From: JANSXG01 sp024743075
Lineage (GTDB): Bacteria > Planctomycetota > Phycisphaerae > Phycisphaerales > UBA1924
Length of the DNA stretch: 64,000 nt
Reading direction: 5' to 3'
NCBI GenBank assembly: GCA_042140185.1
Contig: CP159477.1
Span: 1,302,001 to 1,366,000 of the forward strand
In this document: positions 17,029 to 27,820 of the stretch, piece by piece
Layout of the letters: the number at the start of each line of letters is the position of its first letter
Numbering within the stretch: position 1 is the first letter of the stretch
Translations under genes and position numbers: made by a program
The notes under the pieces: generated by a model
Told to the model about the DNA's origin: nothing
Database searches by the model: none
The model's input: only the letters and a program-made list of their open reading frames with translations

Positions 17029-19865
17029 ATGAACGGACTTGTCGATACCGCTCTGAGCACGCTTGCGGACCTGCCGGCGAGTGACCGAGGGGCGTGGTTG
17101 AGAGAGCACGCCGACGAGTCGGTTCATCATGCCATCGGTCAGCAGCTTCAAACCCTGTGCTTTACCGATGTCGACGAGGCACAGTCAATCAGCGCGTGGC
17201 TGGTCGACGCCGCTGATGACTCCGGGAATCGACCGTTTCTTTGTCGCGTGCTGTGCCTTCGAGCTTTTGTGCTTTCAGTAGCCAATCAGTTCGACGAAGC
17301 GATGCGCACGCTCGATCGAGCAAGGGGGCTCGCCGAGGACCTCGGAGACGCGACTTCACAGGCGGGCGTCGCACAAACCGCGGTCCAGCCGCTCGTCCGC
17401 CTCGGGCGCTATCGCGATGCGATCGAATCAGCGCAGAGGGCGATCCGGCTTTACGAAGAAGCGGGGGATGCCTCAGCGGTGGCGAGGGCTCATTCCAATC
17501 TCGGTGTTGTCCATCGCATGCTTGGCCAGGCCGAGCAGGCGCTGACGCACTTCGATCGAGCCCTTCCGGGCATGGAGGCTGATCAGGCGGCGACCGCGCA
17601 GGTGCAAAGCAACCGCGCTGAAGCGCTGCTCGATCTGGTCGACTTCCGGGAAGCAGAGCAAGCGTTTCGTGCGTCGATGTCGAGTTTTCAGGAAGCCGGT
17701 ATGTCGCGGGCCGCCGCCATCGCCGGGGGCAACCTGGCGGATCTTCTCGGTCAGCAGGGTCGGCTGACCGAGTCGATGGCGCTCTTCGAGAGGGCTCGCG
17801 CATCCTTCGCGGAGGGCGGAGCCGTGGGCGACGCGGCGCGGATCGAATCGGAATCAGCGGAGGTGCTCGGCGTGGTCGGTCTGTTGGATGACGCGTTTGC
17901 CGCCGCGGCGCGTTCATCGGAAGTTCTCCTCGCGCACGGCATGAGGAGGGAGGCCGCGAGAGCCCTTCTGGTGCAGGGTTCCGTCGCACGCCGGCTTCCC
18001 GATCTACCGGTTGCGATGGACTGCCTCACGCGAGCCGCGGCGATCAGCGCGGAACTCGGTTGGCGGACCGGTGTGGGACGGGCCAATCTAGAGGCGGCGC
18101 GGGTCGCGATCGACCGGGGCGATCTGCGTCAAGCGGAGCAACTTCTGGAAGATGCGATGCGCGATCTGTCTTCCGACTCGCAGGATCGGGCGGGGGCGGT
18201 GCTGCTGCAGGCTGAAGTGTTCCGTCTTTCCGGGCGATCCTCCGCGGCTGCCCGAGCGGTCATCGAAGCTGCTGAGATCGCCGCCAAGATAGCCTCGCTG
18301 CCGATGCAAACTCGCGTGCTTCACGAACGCGCTCTGCAAGCGGAAGCCGAGGGGGACCTCAAGCACGCGCTCGGCCACCTCGAGGATGCCATGCTGCTGG
18401 CGGAGCGACAGCGCGGCTTCATCCAGAGCGACCGAGCGCGATCGGCCTGGACCGGCGGCCACCGACGGATTTACGAGGACCTGTGCCATGTTGCGCTTCG
18501 GCTACGGGACTCACGATCGGTTGGGGCTGCGTTCAACAGCGTGGAACGGGCGAAGTCGAGATCCCTACTGGAACTGCTGCAGTCGGGGACGGGTATCGCG
18601 GACCAGCACCTCGAAGTCGATGACTCGGTCACGGGCGACATGCTCAACCGATACAGGGAAACTCGCGGTGAACTCAATGCGCTGTATACATGGGACCGCC
18701 TTGAGCGGGAGGAATCGCAGCTCGATCGGACACGGGCGGCTCGCCAGCGACGGGCAGCCGAACTCGAGCGTCAACTCACGCAACTGGAGGGCCGGCTCTC
18801 CGCTCTGAAGCAGAACGGCGCAATCTTGTCTGATTTGATCGGCATCGAGAACGCCGGTGCGCTCCTTTCCGGGGATCATGTGATGATCGAGTATTTCGAG
18901 AGCCGGGGCTCTCTGGGTGCGTTCGTCATCACCCCTCACGGCGTGACAGCGGTGTCCAAGGTGTGTGATTTGAACAAGCTCTCGAGGGCCGTTGATGCAG
19001 CGCGGTTTCAGATCGACCGGGGCGTTGGAGCGGATCACACGGGCGAACGTGGCCGTCGTCTTCTTGCCCGCGCCGTTTCCGCGTTCCAGACGGTCTATGA
19101 CCTGGCCGTCCGCCCGATCGACGCAGCCCTTTGCGCCGCAGACAGGTGCACCTTTGTTCCCGCGGGTTGCCTCCACGGTTTCCCGTTTGCAGCGCTGCAC
19201 GACGGACAGGGCTGGCTGGCCGAACGGTTGACTTTGACGGTAGCCCCAAGCGCGAGCGTGCTCCACGCCATGAGTGCCTCATCCGCCCGGCGAATCGGCC
19301 CCGTTCGGATCGTCGGGATCGGCGATTCGAACGCCCCCCAGATTGAAGCGGAAGCGTCGGCGATTGCCGAACTCTACGGCCCTGAGTGCGAAGTCCTGCT
19401 GGGAGCAGCCGCGACATCGGATCGAGTGTTCTCCGGTTTGAAGCCCGGGCAGATGCTCCATCTGGCCTGCCACGGCGACCTCGGCAGCACGGACCCGTTA
19501 TCGGCCGGGATCCGACTCGCGGACCGCAGGGTTACGGTGCGCGAGCTGGTAACCCTTGATATCAACGGTGCTTGTGTCATACTGAGTTGTTGTGACGTCG
19601 GGCGGGGTCGGGTTCAGAACGGCGACGAACTGTTCGGCATGCTCCGCTCGATCCTCGCCGGCGGCGCGTCCGGTGTGGTCGCGGGATTCTGGCCCGCTCA
19701 CGACGCATGCACAAAGGAACTCATGCTCCGGCTACACGCCAAACATCGGATCGACGAACGGCGCGATCTCGGCGCGCGCTCGCGCTCGCGCAACGCGAAA
19801 TGATCCGCACACACCCGCATCCCGCCCGTTGGGCAACTTTTTCCGTGATCGGATCCGAATCATGA
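17029..19865 (+). CDS. TPR-CHAT caspase-like protease (C-terminal frameshift)
   Basis: The N-terminal part (residues about 40-520) is tetratricopeptide repeats, for example AHSNLGVVHRMLGQAEQALT and AAIAGGNLADLLGQQGRLTE. A coiled segment follows (RQRRAAELERQLTQLEGRLS). The CHAT domain has PAGCLHGFPFAALHDGQGWL, His815 in LHLACHGDL and Cys854/855 in ILSCCDVG, the expected catalytic dyad, then GVVAGFWPAHD. The written frame stops at 19803. Another frame supplies the usual CHAT ending (ALAQREMIRTHPHPARWATF) and stops at 19865, overlapping the subtilisin start in ATGA, so one or more bases are probably missing in about 19740-19790. CHAT proteases cleave specific partners on activation; the neighbours are candidates (inference). 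Confidence 0.85.
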
Positions 19866-21279
19866 AGACTTTGACGCTCAGAGTATCGGCCGTTCTTCGT
19901 GGTCGCTTGGCGAGTCTTGCGACTTCGGTCGCGTTGGCAAGCACGCTCATTTTGGTGTCTGCCCCGCGGTTGCTTGCGGGGAACGAGCCGGTGCCGCAGG
20001 AAGCGATTGTTCGCCTCGAAGACGGCTTCGCCATCGAAGATGTCCTCGTGACCTACAACGCCACGCTCGAGGCGGAGGTGACGCTCGGGAGCCGTCCAAA
20101 CTATCTCCTCGGGCTTCCACAAGGCATCACCGAGGTCCAGTTCCTGGCGCTCGCCGAGCAGGACGAGCGCATCAAGGATGCGGGTCTCAATTTCACCGCG
20201 GCTGCGCCCGACCCGAGTACACAGAGTTTCTTTTTCCCCGTCGCCGGCATACTTCGCCCGTCGCAAGCGGTGCGACCGGGAATTTCGCTCACGACTCCTG
20301 CGCCAACCGACGGCCTCGGTGGTGGCGTTGTGGTCGCCGTGGTTGACACCGGAGTGGATCCACAGCTTGCCGGTTTTGGCGGCGGCCCGATCCTGAAGGG
20401 TGTGACGTTCGTGCCGAATACGGATTCGGCGGGCGATACTGGGGACGGACAAGACACCGACGGTGACGGCGTGCCGGATGAGCTTGTCGGCCACGGGACC
20501 TTCGTTGCGAGTGTCATCCAGATGGTGGCTCCGGAGGCGACGATCCTTCCGATCCGAGTGCTCGACCCGGACGGGAAGGGCAACATGTTCAGAGTCGCGC
20601 AGGGCATCGAGGCCGCGGTGCTCGCCGGTGCGAATGTCATCAATATCAGTCTCGGCTCGACGGCGAATGTTGAGGCCGTCGAAGACATGATCGAGGAAGC
20701 CAATCTGCTCGGAATCACAGTGGTCGCCTCGGTTGGGAACGATGGATTGCAGCTCGTGGTCTTTCCCGCGGCGACTCCGGGGGTCATTTCCGTCGCTTCG
20801 CTTGATGACAATCTTGGGCCGGCGACGTTCTCGAACTACGGACCGCATGTCACCATCAGTGCGGTCGGCGTAGACCTCGTGGGCATGACGCCCGACGGGA
20901 CCAGCCGCTCCAGCGGTACGAGTTTCAGCACGGCGCTTGTGAGCGGAACCGTCGCGGCCATGCTGTCCGTTGACCCAACGCTTTTGCCGGGCGAGATCGC
21001 GGCCCGCCTGCAGTCTTCGGCGGATCCGCTCGACGATCCGCAGGGTCTGTACGGAGCGGGCGGATTGAGTATCTCCGGGTGCTCGCAACCGTTGGGGCTA
21101 CGGGCCCGTTCCTTGAGGGCGATCTGAACCTTGACTCCGCCGTGAACCTCGCAGACCTGAATCTGGTGCTTGGCGCGTTCGGGCAACTCGGCCCGGTAGG
21201 TGATGCGGATGGCAATGGCCAGGTTGACTTGACGGACCTCAACACTTTGCTCGGCGTTTTCGGCGAACAGGCCCCCTGA
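19862..21279 (+). CDS. Secreted subtilisin-like S8 peptidase with DLADLN tail (frameshift before tail)
   Basis: The start at 19862 gives a signal peptide (LASLATSVALASTLILVSAP) and overlaps the restored CHAT stop. The triad is Asp162 in VVDTGVD, His211 in GHGTFVASV and Ser354 in GTSFSTALVSG, with the oxyanion Asn in VVASVGNDG. An acidic insert (DTGDGQDTDGDGVPDE) may bind calcium. The frame as written ends at 21127. Near 21056-21062 the sequence passes to another frame, which adds RIEYLRVLATVG and two dockerin-like repeats (LNLDSAVNLADLNLVLGAFG, DADGNGQVDLTDLNTLLG), ending at 21279. One extra base restores the fusion. Coupling to the CHAT gene suggests the two proteases act in one pathway. Confidence 0.85.
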
Positions 21280-21310
21280 CGAGTTCATATGAAAGAGAGA
21301 GGGGAGTGAG

Positions 21311-21348
21311 CGGGTCGTCCTTTCGGGGGCGACCCGTCTTGCTTTTTT
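21311..21348 (+). terminator. Rho-independent terminator after the subtilisin gene
   Basis: CGGGTCG (21311-21317) pairs with CGACCCG (21330-21336) across a 12-base loop, followed by T residues at 21343-21348. It closes the ECF-hypothetical-CHAT-subtilisin transcript. Confidence 0.8.
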
Positions 21349-21467
21349 GACGTTTCTCGGAAGTTCTTTGGCGTGGCTGTATCTGAGCGGCGGGAGCCCG
21401 CTCCTCCATGGTGATCGCGGCCGGAGTCCGCGGCATCACACTCAGAGATGAAGAACGGAGACCAGGA

Positions 21468-22679
21468 ATGAACGCTACGACCAAATCAACAATGCTTTTC
21501 TCAGTGCTTGCGCTCGCCGGCGCAGCCCACGCCCAGATCGCCTTCGACGCGCCGTCGTCGCTGATCGTCGGCAGCCAGCCCTCGGGCGTGGCAATCGCGG
21601 ACTTCAACGGTGACGGCTTCGCGGACATGGCGGCCACGAGCGACGGGCCGGACAAGGTTTCGATCTTCCTCGGCGATGGTCTCGGCGGCTTCACCGCCGG
21701 CCAGATCATCCTGACCGGTGCGAACAGTGGTGCGGGTTCGCTCGTCGCGGCGGACTTCGACGCTGACGGCGACATGGATATCGCGGTCGCGCTGCAAAAC
21801 AGCAACAGCGTGAGCATCCTCGCGAACACCGGCGGCACATTTGCTGCGTCCGGTTCCTTCGCAACCGGGGCCAATCCGCGCGGGCTGACCGCCGGAGACC
21901 ATAACGCCGATGGCGGGATGGACCTGGTCGTCGCCAACCGCGACAGCAACAACGCGACGATTCTCACCAACCTCGGCGGCCTGACCTTCTCGTCCAACAC
22001 CGTTGCGACCGGACTCGATCCGCGCGGTGCGGCGTGGTACGACGCCGACTTGGACGGCGATCTCGACCTCGCGGTCGGCAACAACGACAACGACACGGTT
22101 TCACTGTTCACGAACAACGCCGGTGCGTTTAGCGCGAACGGAACCGTCGTGGTTGCCGGCGGCAACAGCCCGGACGGTATCACTTCTGCGGACGTTGACC
22201 AAGATGGCGACTCTGACCTGCTCGTGAGCGCGGGCGGGTTCGTGGTGGTCATGATCAACAACGGCGTTGGCGGCATCGGTGCCCAATCGCTGGTCGCCAC
22301 CGGCGGCATCGATAGCGGTGCCATCGCGGCGGGCGATTTCGATTGTGACGGCTTCGTCGATATTGCCGTCGCCAATCAGGATTCCAACAACGCGTCGGTG
22401 ATCCCCGGAGCGGGAGCGGGAACCTTCGGCGCACCGGTCGTGGTCAACGCCGGCCTCCGACCCGATGCCATCGCGATCGGTGATCTGAACGGTGACGGTA
22501 GCCCCGACTTCGTTGTCGCCAACAGCGATGGATCGGATGTCACCGTCGTGCTGAACAGCGATAGCTGCGACGGCGGCGGCCCCGGCGGTCCGTGCAACGG
22601 GGACGCGAACGGCGACGGCGTCGTTGACCTCGCGGACCTCAACTTGGTTCTTTCGAACTTCGGAACTACTTGCGAGTAA
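21468..22679 (+). CDS. Secreted FG-GAP/VCBS repeat protein with DLADLN tail
   Basis: About 403 residues from the ATG at 21468, which follows GGAGACCAGGA; the open frame extends to 21408. A signal peptide (MLFSVLALAGAAHA) is followed by FG-GAP-like calcium repeats: AIADFNGDGFADMAATSDG, AADFDADGDMDIAVALQNS, DADLDGDLDLAVGNND, DVDQDGDSDLLVSAGG and AIGDLNGDGSPDFVVANSDG. These build a seven-bladed propeller in relatives. The C-terminus is one dockerin-like motif (CNGDANGDGVVDLADLN) ending TTCE. It is likely an extracellular or cell-surface binding protein. No enzymatic motif is seen. Confidence 0.85.
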   Translation: MNATTKSTMLFSVLALAGAAHAQIAFDAPSSLIVGSQPSGVAIADFNGDGFADMAATSDGPDKVSIFLGDGLGGFTAGQIILTGANSGAGSLVAADFDADGDMDIAVALQNSNSVSILANTGGTFAASGSFATGANPRGLTAGDHNADGGMDLVVANRDSNNATILTNLGGLTFSSNTVATGLDPRGAAWYDADLDGDLDLAVGNNDNDTVSLFTNNAGAFSANGTVVVAGGNSPDGITSADVDQDGDSDLLVSAGGFVVVMINNGVGGIGAQSLVATGGIDSGAIAAGDFDCDGFVDIAVANQDSNNASVIPGAGAGTFGAPVVVNAGLRPDAIAIGDLNGDGSPDFVVANSDGSDVTVVLNSDSCDGGGPGGPCNGDANGDGVVDLADLNLVLSNFGTTCE

Positions 22680-22712
22680 GCGGACTTCGAAACAGCCCGA
22701 TCTCTTCCACGT

Positions 22713-22750
22713 CGCGAGCGGATGCACAGCAACGCTCGCGGCGTTCTTTT
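22713..22750 (+). terminator. Terminator-like hairpin after the FG-GAP gene
   Basis: CGCGAGCG (22713-22720) pairs with CGCTCGCG (22733-22740), followed by TTCTTTT. The segment 22718-22742 is nearly identical to 15549-15573. The remaining bases up to 22960 hold no recognisable gene. Confidence 0.65.
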
Positions 22751-22960
22751 CGGCGCACTTCGGGTAACGGATTGCCGGAACCGAGCATTGGGAAGACCGC
22801 GACGAGCGTTCCGCGGGGGTCCGGCCTGCCTCGCATCGCGATGGGCTGCTTCGGCCTGGTCTTGATGTACACGGACCCCCGGGGGCCTGCACGCCAGCAA
22901 GCTTGGAGGTACCTTTGAGTGTCGACGAAATTCCGTCCTGAAGAGAAATGGAGACGGCCA

Positions 22961-23887
22961 ATGGAACTCGGTAGCCGATTCTTGTGCCTCGTCGGGTGCT
23001 TGACCTTGACCGGCTGCGCCGCCGTTGCCCCGACAACAATCGGGGATGCCGGCTCCACCGGTGATGAACTGCTCTACCTGTCGAATCGGAACGGCAACTA
23101 CGACATATACCTTTTGAATATCACGACGGGGGCGACGCGGCAATTGACGCAGACCGATTCCGATGAGTATGGGCTCTCGTGGTCGCCCGGCGGCGACCGC
23201 ATCGCCTTCGGGTGCGCGCGGGATGGAAACCGTGATATCTACATCATGCCACTGAACGGAACCGAACCCGTTCGGCTCACGGACCATCCGGCGGACGACA
23301 AGGCGCCAGCGTGGTCGCCCGATGGTTCGCGGATTGCCTTCGTTTCCACGCGTGATTCGGAACGCGGCGAACTGTACGTGATGGATGTGACCGGCTCTCG
23401 CATCACTCGGGTTACATTCAACGAGCGATATGAAGAGGTCCCCGCGTGGTCGCCTGACGGGCAAATGCTGGCGTTTGGCGCACTCGCCGCGTCTGCTGGC
23501 GGTGGAGAGTTCTTGCAGGTCTTCGTCGTAGGCTTGGAAAACGGGACCGAGCGCCAACTCACATCGCTACCGGGGCACAACTCGGCCCCGCGATGGTCAC
23601 CCGATGGCACATCGATCGCGTTCTACGGCAACGTGGGCGAGGGATTCGCGGGTGCGGACATCTTTCGCATCAATCCCGACGGGAGCGATCTCGTGAATCT
23701 CACATACGACCTCGCGCCGGACTGGCAGCCGGATTGGTCACCGGACGGTTCACGCATCGCCTTCTCCCGCGGACCGGGTGATCCGTTGGACATCTGGGTA
23801 ATGAACGCGGACGGCAGCGAGCGTCGACGCGTTGTGCATGAGGCCGGACGCGATGAACAGCCGCATTGGCGCCCACGAGGTCGCTAA
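22961..23887 (+). CDS. TolB-like WD40/PD40 beta-propeller lipoprotein
   Basis: About 308 residues from the ATG at 22961, preceded by GGAGACGGCCA. The lipobox is LTLTGC. Six propeller blades carry the PD40 signature: LSWSPGGDRIAFGCARDG, AWSPDGSRIAFVSTRD, AWSPDGQMLAFGAL, RWSPDGTSIAFYGN and DWSPDGSRIAFSRGPG, each preceded by a strand such as DIYIMPLNGTEPVRLTDH. Relatives include TolB and many orphan propellers annotated as protein-binding. No Tol-Pal genes are nearby, so it is not the housekeeping tolB. Its role is unknown; it is probably a periplasmic or outer-membrane scaffold. Confidence 0.85.
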   Translation: MELGSRFLCLVGCLTLTGCAAVAPTTIGDAGSTGDELLYLSNRNGNYDIYLLNITTGATRQLTQTDSDEYGLSWSPGGDRIAFGCARDGNRDIYIMPLNGTEPVRLTDHPADDKAPAWSPDGSRIAFVSTRDSERGELYVMDVTGSRITRVTFNERYEEVPAWSPDGQMLAFGALAASAGGGEFLQVFVVGLENGTERQLTSLPGHNSAPRWSPDGTSIAFYGNVGEGFAGADIFRINPDGSDLVNLTYDLAPDWQPDWSPDGSRIAFSRGPGDPLDIWVMNADGSERRRVVHEAGRDEQPHWRPRGR

Positions 23888-24046
23888 AGCCCGTAGTCGG
23901 CAGGCGAGAGTTTATGCGATCACCTGCTGGCTCGAAGCGTCCAAACGTCGATGACGGGAGATCGTGACCTGGAATCCCTCAGACCGGTAGTAGTCCTTGG
24001 ACGCTGGAGATCCGTGCGCGGCGATCGGGACCTTGGCGCAGGCTGA

Positions 24047-24077
24047 AAGCCCCGCATCCATTGCGGATGCGGGGCTT
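24047..24077. terminator. Bidirectional terminator between convergent genes
   Basis: A 13-base perfect stem, AAGCCCCGCATCC (24047-24059) and GGATGCGGGGCTT (24065-24077), has a five-base loop. It lies between the TolB-like gene and the convergent large secreted protein gene. The flanking T tracts are short. Confidence 0.7.
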
Positions 24078-24102
24078 GGCCACTCGAGTACCGGAAGATC
24101 GA

Positions 24103-27100
24103 TCAGGAGCAGTTTGTGCCGAATGCGGTGAGCACGGCGTTCAGGTCTGCCAGGTCGGTCGTGCCATCGCCGGTCGCATCTCCGTCACACCCACCGCCTG
24201 TGCAACCGAAATTGCCGAGGACAGAGTTGAGGTCGGCCAGATCCGTCGCGCCGTCGCCGGTTACGTCGCCCGGACAAACCGGGTTCGAGTCGCCGCCGAC
24301 GCGGATGACGACGGTCGCCGGATCGCTGTAGACGAACGGGCCGGTGCCGCCGTCGCCCACGCCGGTGAACGCCCGGTAGGTGAACGAGTCGGTGCCCGTG
24401 AAGCCGGCATCAGGGGTGTACGCGAACGAGCCGTCGTCGTTGATCGAAAGCGAACCGAAGTCTGGGGCGTCGAACATCGGGTCGGCGACGAACGAGGCGT
24501 CCACGAGGACCACGCGGTACTCCTGCGAAATGTCGTTCGCAAGCAGGCCGTTCTCGGCGTCGATGACGAGAGTGGTGCCCGGCGAAGCCGAGTAGGCGTC
24601 GTCGATCGCGAGGCCGAACGCGTGATCCCGCAGGTCCCGGAGTTCGGCGAGCGTCCAGTCCACGAAACTGTGGCCGCTGGCGGGCAGCGCGAGTACGGTG
24701 TTGAACTCGTTGCGGATGATCTCGACGCGCGGCATCATTTCGGACTCGATGTCGTAGAACTCTCCGTCGTCACCGTCGCCGACGAAGCTCGCGAAGAGTT
24801 CATCGACGGGCATCGGGAAAGCCAGAGACAGTTCGCCGCTCTCCGGGTTTGCACGCAGTCCGGCGCGGGCGATGGTGCTTCGCTCGAAGAGCTCGGGCAG
24901 TCCGAGCGTTGCGTAGGCGTCGATCAGTGCTTCCAGGCCGGAGAGCTGGTCGGCGTAGAGCTGGACGATCGGGTCTTCAGAAAGTGCGGTCCAGATCGCG
25001 TCCTGTGCATCGTCAAGTTCGGCTTCTGCGTACGCGGCGGCGTTGCTCACGAAGCCAGGCGCGTCGCTGAGGAAGTCGACGATGACGATATCGTTGTTGA
25101 TGTTGGTGAGCGTATAGCTGGAGCCGGCCAGGTTCGCACCGTTCAACAGGATCGTGCGGAGCTGGGTCCAGAAAATGAAGTCGTCTTCAATCAGCGACTG
25201 CGCTTCGCTGGTGTTGTTGATCGGCATCGGAGACGAGTCGAAGGAAATCTCGAACGTGATATCGCGTCGATGCAGATACAACATCTGAAAGGAGCCACCG
25301 CTCTGACGCCCGATCTCGCACCGGAACTCAAGATTCACATCGTTGATCGAAGAGGGGCCGGCGAGTGCGGTCATACGATGGCGGACCGCGGCGTCGTTGA
25401 GGTTCGCCTGTTGGTTCTCCTGCTCGTACATCAGGTACGCGATCGCCGGTGCATTGGTGTCGCCGTAGATCTTCCACGCGTCTCCGCCGATGCCTGGGGG
25501 AAGCTGCTGGTCCGAGAGCCCGGCGTAGCCGTCGAGCACCGTGAAGGGTGGGGCGGCGTCGTTCGCGTTTTGGTCGAGTCCGGCAAAGGGGTCAACACCC
25601 GGCACGGCGATGTCGCTGACGACCTCGTCGACCCGCGTGCCGACTTCGGTGATCGCGCTCTCGTAATCGTCGAACAGCCGGTCAAAGAGTTCCTGGCTGC
25701 GAGCGTTCGCGGCGGCGCTGTCGATCGCTTCGCCGGTTGCGATGATATCGTCAAGGTCTGACGAGCCCAAACCTTGCTGCTCGAACATATACGCGAAGTA
25801 CCACGGACTTTCGGCTGCCATCTGACGGTACGCGCTGGCGGCCTGCGCCACGGGGCCGGCGCGGCCAGACGGGACGGCCACAACGGGCTGAGCCCGAACT
25901 GCGTCGGCTGCACTCGCAGGTCATTGATATTCCGGCCGATCGCCGATCCGTTCAGACGGTCCGCCGCGTTAAGCACAGTCAGTGTGGACGACTGGTCACC
26001 GGCAAACGTTGTGTTCTTCGCGATTGAAGTCGCCCATCCGAAGAACTCGGATGTGCCGGAAACGAAGTTGGGCGCCCCATTCGCGTAGGGCAGGTCCGAT
26101 CCGGAACTCCGGTAATCGAGAAGTTCGTTGGCAAGAGCCACCATGTCGGCGAGAAGGATGTCCTCGGCGACGCCCCAGAGGGCTGCTTCGATGCGATCCA
26201 ACGACGCGCGGGCGATCGCCAATGATTCGTTGAGATCCTGCACGTCAGCGCTCAGGTCCCCGATCTGGTCCCCGATCGCGTTGAAGCCCTGTGAAACGGT
26301 CTCGTAGATCGTGTTCAGCTGGGACTCAATGCGATCGAACCGCTGGTTCATCTCAGCCCGCATCTCTTCGACCTGGTCTCGGAGGGCGGTGATCTCGTCG
26401 AAGATCTGCTGTTCCTGGCTTGGAAGTTCGCTGGTGCCGCCGTAGATTTCGGCGAGTTCGATGCTCGCGCCGACCACATCGAGCAGGCCGTTGAGCGCCG
26501 TCCCCGGGTCCTTTGAGAGGATACCTCCGACAAAGTCAACCGCGCCCTGCGCGTAGCTGATCCCCGCCAGAACGCCCTCGAACGATTCGCCGACCTGAAG
26601 CTGGCGACCGCCGAAGCTCCGTGATTGGAGCGCGAGACTCCGGATGGCGGGGTCCTCATTCTGCGCAAGCAGCAGCGCGCTGACACTGAACCGCGTCCGC
26701 GCTTCCGCGTATTCATCGAGGCTCGATCGGATCTCTGCGGCGAGTTGGTCCACATACGCCGGGTCGTTGGCATTCGCAACCGACTCGATCAGCGACGACT
26801 CCGTACCAGTGTTAGGGTCCATCGCGTCCTGGATCTCGCCTACCCGCTCCAGATTCTCAGCCGTGATGACCTCAAGCCCGGCCTCGTTCACTCCGAACCA
26901 AAGATCTGAGCTCTCAACCGGCTGGGCGAGTGCCGACTCGAATGACGCGTAGTCCGCCGGAAAAGCCAGCGCCAGTCCGAGTTCCACCGGTTCGAACCGC
27001 TCGTCGTCGATGCCGTCGGGCTCGGGCTCGTAGCCCTGTGACACCAAGTAGTCCTTGAACACCCCGGCCAGATGTGGGTTGGATTGACCCTCGAGGTCAC

Positions 27101-27662
27101 GACCCGCTAACCCTAGCACCAGTACGGTCGACCACTCGGCGCTGTTCGCGATGCCGCGAGTAATGGCTTGGTCGTACTCAACCATGCGCGTACGCATTGT
27201 TTCGAAGTTTCGGGCCTCGGGCACCGCGATGCCGAGGGCACGCAGGATGTCTTCGCCGACAGCGGTGTCGGTACCCTCGAAGATCTCTTCGGTCCCGCGC
27301 AGATCCGTGAACCGGATCGCGGGGAGCAGGTTGGCCGGCCGCAGGAGATCGGCATCGCCGGGCGCGTAGGACGCGAGTGCGGCGTCGTACGCGTCCCGGA
27401 ACGCCGCCAACTGCGCCTCCGTGGCGAGCGGGTTGCGGGTCGCATACGCCATCAGGGCGGTCGCGGTGCCCACCACCCGCGGACGTCGGTCGTAGATGTA
27501 GTCGTAGCGGACATACTCGCTCGCTGTAACGGCATCGCGGAAGGCCTCGTAGGAGGCCTGATCGCTGATGCCGAAGTCGAGCGCGAGATCGCTGGCGACC
27601 GATGCGGGGGCCGAGACGGCGAGCCCGGCAAGCGAGATTAGGGCGAATGTGCGGCGTTTCAT
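24103..27662 (-). CDS. Giant secreted coiled-coil protein with Big/cadherin-like domain and DLADLN tail (one frameshift)
   Basis: The start at 27662 follows AGGAGG and gives a signal peptide (FALISLAGLAVSAPASVAS). The first frame covers about 590 residues, including a coiled coil around 440-560 (QVEEMRAEMNQRFDRIESQL, SADVQDLNESLAIARASLDR). Near 25880-25892 the protein passes to another frame (VAVPSGRAGPVAQAASAYRQ) and continues to 24103; one missing base would give about 1186 residues. The C-terminal part has an Ig/cadherin-like repeat (GLLANDISQEYRVVL, FAYTPDAGFTGTDSFTYRAF) and two dockerin-like motifs (GDVTGDGATDLADLNSVLGN, GDATGDGTTDLADLNAVLTA), ending GTNCS. No enzyme motif is seen. It is divergent from a sigma/kinase pair, as the gene at 13577 is. 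Confidence 0.8.
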
Positions 27663-27820
27663 GTCTGGTTCCTCCTGACGTTCGGTGTTCCGCGGCTCTC
27701 CGCGTTACTGCGGAGACCTCGGAACCACCCACGCACTTCTGCGGTGGAACCTGCAACGAATCTTTGGGATTCTGGCGGATTTGTCCTACCATTCTCCTAA
27801 TACCCTGACGGAGCCCGAGC

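Noticed and set aside
19721..21088. Minus-strand open frame of 455 codons opposite the subtilisin
   Set aside because: No recognisable motif, and the plus strand has a complete Asp-His-Ser triad.
24061..25761. Long plus-strand open frame of 566 codons opposite the giant secreted protein
   Set aside because: It is an antisense shadow: the minus strand carries signal peptide, coiled coil, DLADLN motifs and a good ribosome-binding site, while this frame has no family motif.
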